A program made the translations under genes and the position numbers. A stretch of 64,000 nucleotides of DNA from assembly GCF_004216535.1 (NCBI RefSeq), contig NZ_SGWX01000001.1, positions 3,038,001-3,102,000 of the forward strand, written 5' to 3'. Below the pieces are notes generated by a model that worked only from the letters and a program-made list of their open reading frames with translations, searched no databases and was not told the origin of the DNA. This document shows, one piece after another, positions 32,368 to 41,374 of this stretch; the first letter of the stretch is position 1; the number at the start of each line of letters is the position of its first letter. The DNA is from Xylanimonas ulmi. GTDB taxonomy: Bacteria; Actinomycetota; Actinomycetes; Actinomycetales; Cellulomonadaceae.

Positions 32368-33078
32368 TCAGTGCGCCGGGACCGCCTTGACGACCGGATC
32401 CCACGCATCGCGCACCAGCGGCGCGGTGTCCTCGTCGGTTCGGCCCGCCCAGACGCGCACCTCGGCGATGGTCTCGGCCAGCAGCGTGCGCAGGCGGGCG
32501 TCGACGTCGGGAGCGAACGCCTCGCTGATGCCCTGCACGGCGGTCGAGACGACCGACGGCGTCGCGTCGCGCACAAACCGCTTGGTCCGCATGTGGCTGC
32601 CCGCGCAGAACTTGCGGGCCCACTCGGCGGTGCGCGGCGCCTGGTCGAGCGCCTCGACGCTCTCGGGCTCGAGCGTCCCCTCGGGCCGGTCGTCGAGGAC
32701 GTCGAGCATGCGCTCGCAGCCGATGATCGCCACGGCGAGGGTCTGCTGGCGGTCGGCCGGGGCGACCGGCAGCGCGGTGCGCGCGGCGCGCAGGGCGATG
32801 CGCACGTCCCAGCGCGGGTCGCCGCTGGTCAGACCGATGACCGACGGGATGAGCGGCGCGAGCCTCGGGCGGGCGCCGTCGGACGTCAGGTCGTTGACCG
32901 CGCGCGCGAGCATCGCGAGCAGCGGGTGCGTGCACTGTGGATGGTCGCTCCACCGCTCGCCCGCGAGGAACGACGCGAGCTCCATGAAGCACGCGCCCTT
33001 CTTCGGGTTGCGGTGCTTGCCTCTTCCCAGCATGGGAAGGGCGTCGAAGGACGAAGTCGCGCTGTGTGTGCTTACCAC
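32368..33078 (-). CDS. Conserved actinobacterial hypothetical protein
   Basis: 236 aa from a GTG at 33078 (VVSTHSATSS); longer in-frame extensions are Arg/Pro-rich and unlikely. The N-terminal block KKGACFMELASFLAGERWSDHPQCTHPLL is of a kind I recall from uncharacterised actinobacterial proteins. It mixes two cysteines and His residues, so a metal or cofactor site is possible but unproven. The remainder is helical, with IIGCERMLDVLDD and a C-terminal WAGRTDEDTAPLVRDAWDPVV. No membrane segments are visible. It is divergent from the large LuxR regulator. Function not recognised. Confidence 0.7.
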   Translation of the reverse strand: MVSTHSATSSFDALPMLGRGKHRNPKKGACFMELASFLAGERWSDHPQCTHPLLAMLARAVNDLTSDGARPRLAPLIPSVIGLTSGDPRWDVRIALRAARTALPVAPADRQQTLAVAIIGCERMLDVLDDRPEGTLEPESVEALDQAPRTAEWARKFCAGSHMRTKRFVRDATPSVVSTAVQGISEAFAPDVDARLRTLLAETIAEVRVWAGRTDEDTAPLVRDAWDPVVKAVPAH

Positions 33079-33266
33079 CGTTCCACCCCCGTATCGGGTC
33101 CGGGTCCGTGTGCGCTCGGGAGGGGCCCGGGCTGGGTTCCAGTGTGCGCGCGGTGTGACGTAGATCGCAATCGAACGCAAGTCGCAACGTGTCCGGCCGC
33201 CGCGGCCCGACCAGCAGATGAGATAAACCGTCCCGTGATGTCGGGGGCTGGTGGCACGATCGAGGG

Positions 33267-36227
33267 GTGCGCCGATCCACGACGGTTCCGCTGGTCGCCC
33301 GCGAGCTTGAGGTGGCCACCTTTCGGCGCGCGCTCGACGCCGCCGCCACAGGCCGCCCCGGCGTGCTGATGGTGGGCGGTGACGCGGGCGTCGGCAAGAC
33401 CCGGCTCGTGACGCACCTCGCGCAGGCCGCCGAGCGGGCCGGCGCACGCGTCGTCGTCGCGCACTGCGTGGACCTGGGCGAGGTCGGCATCCCCTACCTG
33501 CCGTTCTCCGAGGCGCTGACGCTGCTGCGCGACGCGGGCGGGCCCGTGGACACCGCGATCGGCGACCGTCCCGCCCTGGCCCGGCTCATCGACCCCGCCT
33601 CGGCCCCGTCTGCGGGCGACGACGCGGCCGAGCGCCTGCAGTTGTTCGACGGCATCGCGGGCGCCCTGGCCGCCTCGGGGGCGCCGGGCGCCCCGCTCGT
33701 GCTGGTGCTTGAGGACCTGCACTGGGCCGAGCCGTCGACACGCGACGTGCTGCGGTTCCTGGTGGCCCGGTTGCGCGCCGAGCACCTGCTGATCGTGGGC
33801 ACCTACCGCACCGACGACGTCGGCCGCCGCCACCCGCTGCGCCCCCTGCTGGCCGAGCTGTCACGCTCCTCGGCCGTCGGCCGCGTGGACCTGGAGCCGT
33901 TCACCGCCGACGAGCTGCGCGCCTTCACCACGGCGTTGGCCGGCGCCCCGCTGCCCGAGGACGAGTTCGGGCAGGTGCTGCGCCGCTCGGAGGGCAACGC
34001 GTTCTTCGCCGAGGAGCTGCTGCGCGCCGACTGCCCCTCCGACGGCCTGCCGTGGTCGCTCGCGGAGGTGTTGCACGCCCTGCTCCAGCGGCTCGACCCG
34101 GCCGTGCAGGAGGTCGCGCGCGTGCTGTCGGTCGCAGGCCGCACCGTGCGCGAGGACCTGCTGCGCGCCGCGGCCTCGCGCACGCGCGCGCTCGCCGATC
34201 CGGCCACGCTTGACGCGGCGCTGCGCAACGCCGTCGCCCAGCAGGTCCTGGAGGTCGAGGGCGAGAACCTCGCGTTCCGCCACGCCCTGTTCGCCGAGGC
34301 GCTCTACCTCGACCTGCTGCCGGGTGAGCAGGCGGCGCTGCACCGCGCCTACCTCGCGGCGCTGACCGACGACCCGACGCTCGGCGTGCCCGCCCAGCGC
34401 GCCCACCACGCGCTGCACGGGCACGACCTGGCCACGGCGCTCGCGGCGTCGCACGAGGCAGCCGACCGGGCCGCGCGGCTGCTGGCTCCCGACGAGGAGC
34501 TGCGCCATCGCGAGCAGGTGCTGTCCCTGTGGGACTCGGTGCCCGACGCGGCCGCGCTGACCGGCCAGGACCGCATCGCCGTGGCGCTCGCCGCCTCCGA
34601 GGCCGCCAGCCGCGCCGGGCTGTTCCCCCGCGCCGAGCAGCTCGCACGCGTGGCGGTCGACGCGCTCGACGCCGAGCCGCGCCGTCAGGCGGTCGCGCGC
34701 GACCTGCTGGCGCGGCATCTGCTCGACCTGGAGCGCATCGAAGCCGCGTTCGAGCAGGCAAAGCTGGCCGTCGACGCGCTCGCGGCCGAGCGTGACGCCG
34801 GCTCCGGAGCGTCAGCGGACCTGGCGCGCGCCACCGCACGCCTGGCCCGTGGGCTGCTCAACCTCGACCGCGACGCGGAGGCCGCCCAGTCGGCGCAGGC
34901 GGCCGTCGCGGAGGCCCGCGCGGCGGGCGATCCGGGCGTCGAGGCCGACGCGCTGACGACACTGGCCGTCCTCGACGTCGACGATCCCGGCGCCGCCGCC
35001 CGCCTGCTGGCCACGGCCCGCCGCCGCGCGGTCGAGGCGGGAGACCTGCTGGTCGAGTTGCGCACCACCCAGAACCTCGCGACGACGTACTACTACGCGG
35101 GGGACATCGACAGCAGCGAGGCCGTCATCAGCGAGGGGGTGCGGCGGGCCGAGGCGACCGGGCTGGGCTGGAGCGCCGCGGGCATCCAGCTGCACGTCTT
35201 CGACGAGTTGGTGCGCTACGTGCGCGGCGACCTCGCGGCCCGCCCGACGCCGCCCGGCGTGCCCGCGCAGGCGGTCCCGTTCCTCACCTCGGTGCAGCAG
35301 TACGCCGCGGTCGCGCGCGGCGACACCGACGCGATCGCGCGTAGCGAGTCGCTGCGCGAGGCGTGGGAGCGGGACGGCCAGATCGCCCTGTACGCCGGGG
35401 GCACGCAGGTCGACGCCCTGACGTGGGCGGGGCGCCACGCCGAGGCCGTGGCCCTCGCCGTCGAGCTCGCCGACCACCTCGGCAGGGTGTGGACCGAGTT
35501 CTTCCTCGGGCGCATCTGGATCAGCGCACTCGCGCTGGCCGCGCTGGCGGACGCCGCCGAGCGTGAGGCGCCCGGCGCGAGCCGGCAGGAGGTCGCCGCG
35601 GCGCGCGCGGAGCTGCTCGCCGTCGGTGACACGCTCGCGCAGGTCGCGCACACCACGGCGGTGCGCGGGCGGCCCCGCGGCGGACAGCTCGGACCGGAGG
35701 GTCGCGCCTGGCTGCTGCGCGTCGACGCCGAGCACGCGCGGCTGCGCGCCACGGCGTCGGACGCTCCCGCCGACCCGGCGCTGTGGGAGACGGCGCTGGG
35801 CGCGTTCGGCTACGGGTACCGCTACGAGTGCGCCCGCACCCGGTGGCGCTGGGCCCAGGCCCTGCACGCGGCCGGCGACGGCGACGCGGCGGCGGCGCAG
35901 AGCGCGACGGCGCTCGCCGAGGCGGAGGCGATGGGCGCGACCCCGCTCGCCGACGCGCTGCGCGAGTGGGCGCGACGCGCGCGCGTCGGCCTTGCGGGGT
36001 CTTCCCGCCGCGCTCCCGGGCCCGGCCCCGCCCCGTTGACCGACCGCGAGGAGGAGGTGTTGGCCCTGGTCGCCGAGGGCCTGTCCAACCGGCAGATCGG
36101 CGAGCGGCTGTTCATCAGCACCAAGACCGTAAGCGTCCACGTGTCCAACGTGCTGGCCAAGTTGGGCGTCTCGGGCCGCGCCGAGGCGGTCGACGTCGCC
36201 CATCGCCGGGGGCTGCTGCGGGTGTGA
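33267..36227 (+). CDS. Large ATP-binding LuxR-family regulator (LAL)
   Basis: 986 aa from a GTG. It opens with an AAA/STAND ATPase: Walker A GGDAGVGKT (37-45) and Walker B PLVLVLEDLHWAEPS (about 147-161). A long alpha-helical tetratricopeptide-like middle follows (about 370-880, Ala/Arg/Asp-rich helices). The C-terminal LuxR helix-turn-helix (about 917-985) reads LTDREEEVLALVAEGLSNRQIGERLFISTKTVSVHVSNVLAKLGV. Proteins of this layout (MalT-like) switch with ATP and an inducer. The target is not obvious from neighbours; the phosphatase gene lies 94 bp downstream in the same direction. Confidence 0.9.
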   Translation: MRRSTTVPLVARELEVATFRRALDAAATGRPGVLMVGGDAGVGKTRLVTHLAQAAERAGARVVVAHCVDLGEVGIPYLPFSEALTLLRDAGGPVDTAIGDRPALARLIDPASAPSAGDDAAERLQLFDGIAGALAASGAPGAPLVLVLEDLHWAEPSTRDVLRFLVARLRAEHLLIVGTYRTDDVGRRHPLRPLLAELSRSSAVGRVDLEPFTADELRAFTTALAGAPLPEDEFGQVLRRSEGNAFFAEELLRADCPSDGLPWSLAEVLHALLQRLDPAVQEVARVLSVAGRTVREDLLRAAASRTRALADPATLDAALRNAVAQQVLEVEGENLAFRHALFAEALYLDLLPGEQAALHRAYLAALTDDPTLGVPAQRAHHALHGHDLATALAASHEAADRAARLLAPDEELRHREQVLSLWDSVPDAAALTGQDRIAVALAASEAASRAGLFPRAEQLARVAVDALDAEPRRQAVARDLLARHLLDLERIEAAFEQAKLAVDALAAERDAGSGASADLARATARLARGLLNLDRDAEAAQSAQAAVAEARAAGDPGVEADALTTLAVLDVDDPGAAARLLATARRRAVEAGDLLVELRTTQNLATTYYYAGDIDSSEAVISEGVRRAEATGLGWSAAGIQLHVFDELVRYVRGDLAARPTPPGVPAQAVPFLTSVQQYAAVARGDTDAIARSESLREAWERDGQIALYAGGTQVDALTWAGRHAEAVALAVELADHLGRVWTEFFLGRIWISALALAALADAAEREAPGASRQEVAAARAELLAVGDTLAQVAHTTAVRGRPRGGQLGPEGRAWLLRVDAEHARLRATASDAPADPALWETALGAFGYGYRYECARTRWRWAQALHAAGDGDAAAAQSATALAEAEAMGATPLADALREWARRARVGLAGSSRRAPGPGPAPLTDREEEVLALVAEGLSNRQIGERLFISTKTVSVHVSNVLAKLGVSGRAEAVDVAHRRGLLRV

Positions 36228-36321
36228 GGTCCGTCTCCGGTTGGCGCTGGGGCCATGGGTCCCTGGCCGAAGATGACTGTCGCCGGTGGAACGGGGGCAC
36301 ATTGTGGACCATCCTGGGACG

Positions 36322-38556
36322 ATGGCCCCGGACGTGCAGGCTCTCAGGCAACCGCGCCTCGGCCTCACCCACGCGGACGACGAGTTCGACCGGATCGCCC
36401 GGCTCGTGTGCCGCCAGCTCGACGTCTCGATCGCCACGGTCGCGCTGCTGTCGCCGGAGGGTGTCGTCCTGCCCGGCTCCCTCGGCATGCCAGAGCCCTA
36501 CCAGTCCACGCGTCGCATCCCGCTCGATGGCACGCTGACCCGCCGGGTCGTCGAGTCGGGCAACCCGCTCGTGCTCCAGGACGTCTCGGCCGATCCGTCC
36601 GCCGCCCGGATCTGCGCGATCTTCGGCGTCGAGCACGGCGCCGCCGTCGCGCTGCCCGTGCACGCCGGCGACAACCGCCCCGTGGGCGCGCTGGTCGCCA
36701 TGGACACCGCGCCGCGCGTGTGGACGGGCGCGGACCTGGCCACGTTGTCCGACCTCGCGGCCTCCTGCTCGGGCGAGATCCGCCTGCGCACCGAGCGCGA
36801 GCGCGCCCGCCAGGCCGAGCGCGCCGCACGGCGTGAGCAGCGGCGCTCGCAACTCCTGCTCAGCCTGTCCGAGGCGTTCGCGGGCGCGACCACGGCCGCG
36901 CAGGTCGAGCGCGCGATCCGCGGCGTCGTCGACCGCGGCATGGGCGCGTCGTCGAGCTATCTCGCGCTGGTCGACGCCGACCGCCGCGGCCTGACGTTCG
37001 TCAGCACCGCGCCCGACGTCGCCCCCGCCCCCCGCAGCGGGCGTCGGTCGTCGCGGGCGCGCATCGACGACGACCTGCCGGTGAGCGAGGTGGCGCGCAC
37101 CGGCGTGCCGCAGTTCTTCTCGGGCGCGCGGGAGCTCGTCGCCCGCTACCCGCTGCTCGGCGGCAGTCTCGACGACGACGGCGCGTGCTCGCTCATGCCC
37201 GTGCACGCCGACGGCCGCGTCGCCGCCGTGGTGTGCACACGATGGGAGTCCGAGCGCGCCCTCGACCGCGACACCGCGTCGCTTGAGGCGACGCTCGCGC
37301 CCTACGTGGCGCACGCGCTCGACCGGATCGCGCTGCTGGAGGCCCGCCGACGCGTCTCCACGACGCTTCAGGCGGCGCTGCTGACAGCGCCGCCCGCGGT
37401 CGCCAACCTCGACATCGCCACGACCTACGAGCCGGCGACCCGCACCGACCAGGTCGGCGGGGACTGGTACGACGTCGTCGCGGTCGACGACGACACGACG
37501 GTGCTGATGATCGGCGACGTCACCGGGCACGACATGCAGGCCGCCGCGCACATGGGCCAGTTGCGCTCGATGCTGCGCGCGCTCGCGTGGAGCCACGACG
37601 AGACGCCGTCGGTGTTGCTGACGCTGCTCGACCGCGCCAACCACCAGCTCGGTCCGCGCGCCGGGGCGACCGCCGTCGTCGTGCGCCTCGAACGCCTGCC
37701 CGTCGTCGGCGAGCAGGGTCACAAGCCCGGCACGTACGCCGTGACCTGGTCCAATGCGGGGCATCCGCCGCCGCTGGTGCTGCGCCAGGACGGGTCGGTC
37801 GAGGTGCTGCGTCGGCCCGCCGACCTGCTGTTGGGCGTGCTGCCGGCCACCCGGCGCTCGGATCACTCGACCACGTTGCGGCCTGGCGAGACGCTGCTGC
37901 TGTACACCGACGGACTGGTCGAGCGGCGCCGCGAGACCATGGCCGACCGCATCGCGCTGCTCGCCGAGACGTTCGCGCGCACGGCCGCCGCCGCGACGGC
38001 GACGCTCCCGGCCACGCTCGTGCGCACGATGGTGCCCGCCCCCCAGCGCGACGACGTCGCGGTGCTCGCGGTGCGGGCGCGCGAGGCGGCGTCGGTGACG
38101 GCCGAGGCCCCGGTGGACGTCGACGGCGTGGTGGCGACGTCGCTGGTGCGCGCGGAGCGGCGGGTCGCCGACTCGCTCGCCGACCTGGGGCCGGCGCGGC
38201 GCTGGATCGACGACATCCTGGAGACCTCCGGCGTCGCGCAGCGCGAACGGCGCACCGCGATGCTGCTGTCGAGTGAGCTGCTGACCAACGCCTTGGAGCA
38301 TGGCGGCGGGCCGGTGACCGCGACCGTGATGATCGACGCGGAGAGCGCGCACGTGCGCGTGGGCGTCCGCGACGCCTCGACCGAGCGGCCGCAGCTGCGC
38401 AACCCCGACCCGCACGAGCTGTCGGGGCGAGGCGTGCTGTTCCTCGATCGGCTCGCTGCACGGTGGGGCGTCATCGACCACGACGGCGCCGAGATGATCG
38501 GGCGGCACGGGCAGGACGTGGCCGGCAAGACCGTCTGGTTCGAGCTGCGCACCTGA
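36322..38556 (+). CDS. GAF-GAF-SpoIIE phosphatase with HATPase_c domain
   Basis: 744 aa from ATG 36322; an in-frame GTG at 36286 is an alternative start. Two GAF-like sensors lie at about 15-150 and 185-345. A PP2C/SpoIIE phosphatase domain follows (about 365-590) with GGDWYDVVAVDDDTTVLMIGDVTGHD carrying the metal-binding Asp residues, and WSNAGHPPPLVL and LLLYTDGLVERR. The end is an RsbW-like kinase fold with the N-box SSELLTNALEHGGG and a GRGVLFLD box. Combining RsbU-like phosphatase and RsbW-like kinase in one chain suggests control of an anti-anti-sigma factor, but no such partner is encoded here. Confidence 0.88.
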   Translation: MAPDVQALRQPRLGLTHADDEFDRIARLVCRQLDVSIATVALLSPEGVVLPGSLGMPEPYQSTRRIPLDGTLTRRVVESGNPLVLQDVSADPSAARICAIFGVEHGAAVALPVHAGDNRPVGALVAMDTAPRVWTGADLATLSDLAASCSGEIRLRTERERARQAERAARREQRRSQLLLSLSEAFAGATTAAQVERAIRGVVDRGMGASSSYLALVDADRRGLTFVSTAPDVAPAPRSGRRSSRARIDDDLPVSEVARTGVPQFFSGARELVARYPLLGGSLDDDGACSLMPVHADGRVAAVVCTRWESERALDRDTASLEATLAPYVAHALDRIALLEARRRVSTTLQAALLTAPPAVANLDIATTYEPATRTDQVGGDWYDVVAVDDDTTVLMIGDVTGHDMQAAAHMGQLRSMLRALAWSHDETPSVLLTLLDRANHQLGPRAGATAVVVRLERLPVVGEQGHKPGTYAVTWSNAGHPPPLVLRQDGSVEVLRRPADLLLGVLPATRRSDHSTTLRPGETLLLYTDGLVERRRETMADRIALLAETFARTAAAATATLPATLVRTMVPAPQRDDVAVLAVRAREAASVTAEAPVDVDGVVATSLVRAERRVADSLADLGPARRWIDDILETSGVAQRERRTAMLLSSELLTNALEHGGGPVTATVMIDAESAHVRVGVRDASTERPQLRNPDPHELSGRGVLFLDRLAARWGVIDHDGAEMIGRHGQDVAGKTVWFELRT

Positions 38557-38596
38557 CCCGGGATCCGTGTCACCCGCGCGGCGTAGCGTGTGATCC

Positions 38597-39664
38597 ATGA
38601 CACAGGCAACCCAGGTCACTCCGGTCGACGCGGTGGCCGTCGAGCTCGACCGCTACCGCTCCGAGCTCACGGGCTTCTGCTATCGCATGCTCGGCGGGGT
38701 CTTCGACGCGGACGACGCCGTGCAGGAGACGATGCTGCGCGCCTGGCGCGCCTACGACCGGTTCGAGGGGCGCGCGTCACTGCGCTCGTGGCTGTACCGC
38801 ATCGCGACCAACGTGTGCTTCGACCACCTCGGCTCGGCCGCCCACCGGCGCGAGCGCCCCATGGGACTCGGCGCCGCGCAGGAGCCGACGCTGGAGAACT
38901 TCGGCGAGACGCTCGCCGAGGACCGCTGGGTCGAGCCCGTGCCCGACGACGCCGTACTGCCGCGCGAGGGCGACCCCGCACAGGTCGCGGTGGGGCACGA
39001 GTCGATCCGCCTGGCGTTCGTGGCCGCGCTGCAGCACCTGCCGCCGCGGCAGCGGGCCGTGCTGGTGCTGCGCGAGGTGCTGCGCTGGTCGGCGGCCGAG
39101 ACGGCGGACCTGCTCGACATGAGCGTCGCGGCCGTGAACTCGGCGCTCCAGCGGGCGCGCGCGACGCTCGACGAGAAGGCCCCGACCCCCGAGGCGACCG
39201 CGCACACGCCGGGCGAGGCCTGGCGCGACGCCATGCTGGAGCGCTACCTCGACGCGTTCGAGCGGTACGACATGGATGCGCTGGTCGCGCTGCTGCGCGA
39301 GGACGCCCACCTCAACATGCCGCCGTACGCGATGTGGGTCCGGGGTCCGCGCGACATCGCCGCGTGGATGCTCGGCCCGGGCGCCGAGTGCCGTGGCTCG
39401 CGCTGCGTGCCGGTGCGGGCGAACGGCTCGCCCGCGTTCGGGCAGTACCGGCCCGACCCCGTGCGCGGCGGCCACTTCGCCTGGGGTCTGGTGGTCCTGG
39501 AGACCGACGCCGACCAGGTCACGGGCATCACGACGTTCCTCGACGTCGCGTCGTGGTTCCCGCGCTTCGGGCTGCCGCTGCGGCTCGACGACGGCACGCA
39601 CGACGACGCCACGCATCACGACGCCGCGGACGACGGCGGTCTCAGCCGATCGTCAGCGCCTTGA
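38597..39664 (+). CDS. ECF sigma factor with SnoaL-like C-terminal domain (SigG-type)
   Basis: 355 aa. Region 2 (GFCYRMLGGVFDADDAVQETMLRAWRAYDRFEGRASLRSWLYRIATNVCFDHL) and region 4 (LQHLPPRQRAVLVLREVLRWSAAETADLLDMSVAAVNSALQRAR) are clear. Residues about 205-330 are an added SnoaL-like fold (WRDAMLERYLDAFERYDMDALVALLREDAHLNMPPYAMWV), as in the SigG/TIGR02960 class, which lacks a separate anti-sigma and is thought to be controlled by this domain. The last 25 residues are His/Asp-rich. Its 3' end overlaps the convergent membrane-protein gene by 23 bp. Confidence 0.9.
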   Translation: MTQATQVTPVDAVAVELDRYRSELTGFCYRMLGGVFDADDAVQETMLRAWRAYDRFEGRASLRSWLYRIATNVCFDHLGSAAHRRERPMGLGAAQEPTLENFGETLAEDRWVEPVPDDAVLPREGDPAQVAVGHESIRLAFVAALQHLPPRQRAVLVLREVLRWSAAETADLLDMSVAAVNSALQRARATLDEKAPTPEATAHTPGEAWRDAMLERYLDAFERYDMDALVALLREDAHLNMPPYAMWVRGPRDIAAWMLGPGAECRGSRCVPVRANGSPAFGQYRPDPVRGGHFAWGLVVLETDADQVTGITTFLDVASWFPRFGLPLRLDDGTHDDATHHDAADDGGLSRSSAP

Positions 39665-40097
39665 CCGCTCCCGCGAGGGTGACGTCTTCGGGGTCGTCGA
39701 GGTCCTCGACCGTCGCGATGATCGCGTGCTCGCCGGGCGCGACCTCGGCCAGCGCCGCCCGGACCCGGTCACGGCCGAGCGAGCTCAGCGCCTGGCTGGT
39801 GAAGCCCACGTAGGCCAGGCCTCCGGCCAGGCCCAGGAACGGGGCGGTGAGCGTCAGCCAGATCAGGTCCCACCGGAAGCGCTTGCGACCCATCGCGGGC
39901 GCCACGACGTGCGCGACGGGCTGCGCCGTGTACCTGCTGCGCTCGCCGTCCCAGCCGATGAGGTAGGCCGAGCCGACGCCGGACTCGCCCAGCCGGGCCC
40001 GGGATCGCAGCGACACGGCCGCGGCCGTCGCCGACTCCTGGTCGGGGAACACCCACAGGCGCAGCGTGTCGTCATAGGTCTGAGTGCTGTCGCTCAT
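39642..40097 (-). CDS. DUF1269-like membrane protein
   Basis: 151 aa from the ATG at 40097 (MSDSTQTYDD), preceded by GGGAGA. The N-terminal half is a ferredoxin-like soluble part (LRLWVFPDQESATAAAVSLRSRARLG). A segment DLIWLTLTAPFLGLAGGLAYVGFTS inserts in the membrane in the middle, and a second soluble half, VRAALAEVAPGEHAIIATVEDLDDP, follows. This layout resembles DUF1269 stress-related proteins; the assignment is from pattern only. It converges on the sigma-factor gene with a 23-bp overlap. Confidence 0.65.
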   Translation of the reverse strand: MSDSTQTYDDTLRLWVFPDQESATAAAVSLRSRARLGESGVGSAYLIGWDGERSRYTAQPVAHVVAPAMGRKRFRWDLIWLTLTAPFLGLAGGLAYVGFTSQALSSLGRDRVRAALAEVAPGEHAIIATVEDLDDPEDVTLAGAVKALTIG

Positions 40098-40283
40098 CGC
40101 GTCTCCCGCAGTTTCTCGCACTAATCCCCGGACATTCCAACTGCACATTCAGTTTCGCAGGTCGGCGTGGCGCGCGCGAACCCGCGTGGGGCACCCGGGC
40201 GCAAACGATCACCCGCGGCGGCCCGCCCCTGCGACCCGGTCACCAGCAGCGCGCATCCGCGGGTCCGTGGGACGCTGGCGCAC

Positions 40284-41228
40284 GTGAGCCTGCTCTTGCT
40301 CGACACCGCGTCCCTGTACTTCCGCGCGTTCTACGGGGTGCCCGACTCGCTGCGCTCCCCGCGCGGCGAGCCCGTCAACGCCGTGCGCGGGCTGCTGGAC
40401 ACCATCGCGTTCCTCGTCACGGAGCACCGCCCCACGCGCCTGGTCGCCTGCTGGGACGACGACTGGCGCCCGGCCTGGCGCGTGGCGGCCATCGCCTCCT
40501 ACAAGGCGCACCGTGTCGCGGTCCCGGGGGGCGGGCCTGGCGGCAGGGACGTCGAGGACGTCCCCGAGGCGCTGACGCCGCAGGTGCCCGTCATCGCGGC
40601 GACGGTGGAGGCGTTCGGGATCGCCCGCGTGGGCGCCCCCGGCTACGAGGCCGACGACGTCATCGGCACCCTGGTCGCACGCGAGGCCGCGCGGGGCGCG
40701 GCCGCCGAGCCGATCAGCGTCATGACGGGCGACCGCGACCTGTTCCAGCTCGTCGACGACGCCGCCGGCGTGCGCGTGCTCTACCCCGCTCGCGGCGTGC
40801 GCGACCCCGACGTCGTCGACCAGGCGCGGCTCGCCGAGAAGTACGGCGTGCCGACCGGATCGGCGTACGCCGACATGGCGGTGCTGCGCGGCGACCCGTC
40901 GGACGGCCTGCCCGGGGTGCCCGGCATCGGCGAGAAGACGGCGGCCGGGCTGCTCGCGCGCTTCGGCACGCTCGACGGCGTCCTGGCGGCGCGCGACTCG
41001 GGGTTCGGGCTGACGGCCACGCAGCAGCGGCGGCTGACCGAGTCGGCGACGTACCTCGACGTCGCGCCCGCGGTCGTGCGGGTCGCGCGCGACGCCCCGC
41101 TGCCCGCGTTCGACGACACGCTGCCGCGCGCGGCCGCGCACCCCGAGGCTCTGGCCGAGCTGACGGCGCGCTGGGGTCTGAGGTCGAGCGTCGACCGCGT
41201 GCGCAAGGCCCTGGCCGCCACCGGCTGA
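40284..41228 (+). CDS. 5'-3' exonuclease / flap endonuclease-like protein
   Basis: 314 aa from a GTG (VSLLLLDTASLYFRAFYG). It has the PolI-type 5' nuclease core: Asp in LLDTASLYFRAF, VACWDDDWRPAWR, GYEADDVIGTLVA with acidic metal ligands, MTGDRDLFQLVDD and the helix-hairpin-helix DPSDGLPGVPGIGEKTAAGLLARFG. There is no polymerase domain, so it is a free-standing nuclease that could remove flaps or RNA primers. Extensions upstream to 40167 lack gene-like composition. It ends at a cluster of dispersed repeats. Confidence 0.92.
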   Translation: MSLLLLDTASLYFRAFYGVPDSLRSPRGEPVNAVRGLLDTIAFLVTEHRPTRLVACWDDDWRPAWRVAAIASYKAHRVAVPGGGPGGRDVEDVPEALTPQVPVIAATVEAFGIARVGAPGYEADDVIGTLVAREAARGAAAEPISVMTGDRDLFQLVDDAAGVRVLYPARGVRDPDVVDQARLAEKYGVPTGSAYADMAVLRGDPSDGLPGVPGIGEKTAAGLLARFGTLDGVLAARDSGFGLTATQQRRLTESATYLDVAPAVVRVARDAPLPAFDDTLPRAAAHPEALAELTARWGLRSSVDRVRKALAATG

Positions 41229-41252
41229 CCCCACCCGCTGGTTGACCCCACC

Positions 41253-41365
41253 GGTGGTTGAGCCTGTCGAAACCACCTCCCGGTTTCGACGGGCTCACCC
41301 AGCGGGGGCCCGGTTTCGACAAGCTCAACCAGCGCAGGGCCCGGTTTCGACGGGCTCAACCAGCG
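41253..41365. repeat. Dispersed repeat cluster, locus C
   Basis: One copy in reverse orientation (41253-41277) and three forward copies near 41282, 41312 and 41343, with a spacing of about 30 bp. The forward copies end CCAGCG rather than CCACCG, so they were duplicated from one another. They lie between the convergent exonuclease and ppc genes. Confidence 0.8.
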
Positions 41366-41374
41366 GCGTCGGTG

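Noticed and set aside
41253-41365. Repeat cluster as a CRISPR-like array
   Set aside because: Spacing of about 30 bp is regular, but the units occur in both orientations and match dispersed copies elsewhere. The short spacers are GC-rich linkers repeating each other.
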